From Candidatus Margulisiibacteriota bacterium (GTDB lineage: Bacteria > Margulisbacteria > WOR-1 > O2-12-FULL-45-9), in contig JAHIZU010000203.1 in the NCBI GenBank assembly GCA_018814265.1, positions 1 to 5,496 on the forward strand: 5,496 nucleotides of DNA, in the 5' to 3' direction. A model generated the notes under the pieces. It worked only from the letters and a program-made list of their open reading frames with translations. It was not told where the DNA came from and ran no database searches. The position numbers were made by a program, and so were the translations under genes. The stretch's first letter is position 1, and every line of letters starts with the position of its first letter. Positions 5,012 to 5,496 of this stretch are shown one piece after another.

Positions 5012-5496
5012 ATGTCAGTTCCATTTTTTAACATCACCAGACAAAATCAGGCTGTCAAAGACCAGCTTGACCAAGCCGTTGCAGAGGTTATTAAGTCCGG
5101 CCACTTTATTCTAGGAGAAGCTGTTGCAGCCTTTGAAAAAGAGCTGGCATCTTTTTGCGGCACCAAGCATGCCATTGGCGTAGCCTCTGGCACTGATGCC
5201 CTCCACCTGGCTTTGCGCGCTTGCGGGGTTAAACCAGGCGATGAGGTCATTTCCTCTCCCTTTACTTTTGTAGCAACTGCCGAAGCCATCAGCTATTGCG
5301 GGGCCACGCCTGTTTTTGTTGACATAGAGCCAGAAACGTTTAATCTTGACCCTGCCCAGATCGAGGCCAAGCTTACAAAAAAGACAACCGCGATCCTGCC
5401 GGTCCACCTTTACGGTCAGGCCAGCAATATGGAAAAAATCCTCCAAATTAGCCAAAAACACGGCATAAAGGTCATAGAAGACGCGGCCCAGGCCAT
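5012..5496 (+). CDS. DegT/DnrJ/EryC1 (ArnB-type) sugar aminotransferase, N-terminal part (3' end outside the window)
   Basis: The first 161 residues of a PLP-dependent fold-type I aminotransferase that adds an amino group to a nucleotide-linked keto sugar. The frame has no stop and runs off the right edge. Family motifs are clear: [15 protein letters not shown], the phosphate-binding [10 protein letters not shown] (about 70), the [26 protein letters not shown] block, LPVHLYGQ (about 130), and IEDAAQA at the very end, whose Asp contacts the PLP ring nitrogen. The Schiff-base lysine would lie just beyond the window. The sequence resembles the WbpE/VioA-like group that makes 3-amino or 4-amino sugars for surface polysaccharides; the exact sugar cannot be read from this fragment. 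It starts 48 bases after lpxB with its own -10 box. Next to lpx genes, a role in lipid A sugar (GnnB-like) or O-antigen synthesis is plausible. Confidence 0.9.
   Translation, partial: MSVPFFNITRQNQAVKDQLDQAVAEVIKSGHFILGEAVAAFEKELASFCGTKHAIGVASGTDALHLALRACGVKPGDEVISSPFTFVATAEAISYCGATPVFVDIEPETFNLDPAQIEAKLTKKTTAILPVHLYGQASNMEKILQISQKHGIKVIEDAAQA

Noticed and set aside
5047..5461. Two overlapping minus-strand frames opposite the aminotransferase
   Set aside because: The + strand here is a clear DegT-family coding sequence running off the window; the minus frames have no motifs.

Overview
This window comes from a diderm (outer-membrane-bearing) bacterium. It carries most of the early lipid A pathway as one compact operon: lpxC, a fused fabZ-lpxA, and lpxB. 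The gene order lpxC-fabZ-lpxA-lpxB without lpxD is, from memory, the arrangement seen in Cyanobacteria rather than the proteobacterial lpxD-fabZ-lpxA-lpxB order. The LpxB sequence also has a non-proteobacterial look. Together with base composition near 50% GC and a VanW-type protein leading the operon, this fits an uncultured lineage near Cyanobacteria, such as Margulisbacteria/Saganbacteria (WOR-1). That placement is inference; no phylogenetic marker was searched.

Layout, all on the + strand. (1) Positions 2-358 are the 3' end of an elongation factor Tu gene, closed by a perfect 12-bp terminator hairpin at 384-411. (2) A TATAAT box at 417-422 sits directly against that terminator and only 8 nt before the ATG of a VanW-family membrane-anchored protein (431-1762). 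(3) lpxC (1759-2547), fabZ-lpxA (2544-3824) and lpxB (3821-4963) follow. Each start codon overlaps the preceding stop by 4 bases (TTGA, ATGA, ATGA), so the four genes are very probably co-transcribed and translationally coupled. (4) A short gap with a T-run and a second TATAAT box (4996-5001) leads into a DegT/DnrJ/EryC1-type sugar aminotransferase (5012 to the window edge, cut off).

How the genes work together. LpxA acylates UDP-GlcNAc, LpxC deacetylates the product, and LpxB later condenses two acylated sugars into the lipid A disaccharide. FabZ dehydrates 3-hydroxyacyl-ACP and so competes with LpxA for the same acyl donor. Here the two competing enzymes lie on one polypeptide. The VanW protein, probably envelope-facing, ties a cell-wall function to outer-membrane synthesis. 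The aminotransferase probably makes an amino sugar for lipid A or a surface polysaccharide.

The most notable points are the FabZ-LpxA fusion, the VanW gene coupled to lpxC, and two TATAAT boxes so close to their ATGs that the mRNAs should be leaderless. No RNA genes, mobile elements, CRISPR arrays or gene-free stretches over 300 bases were seen.
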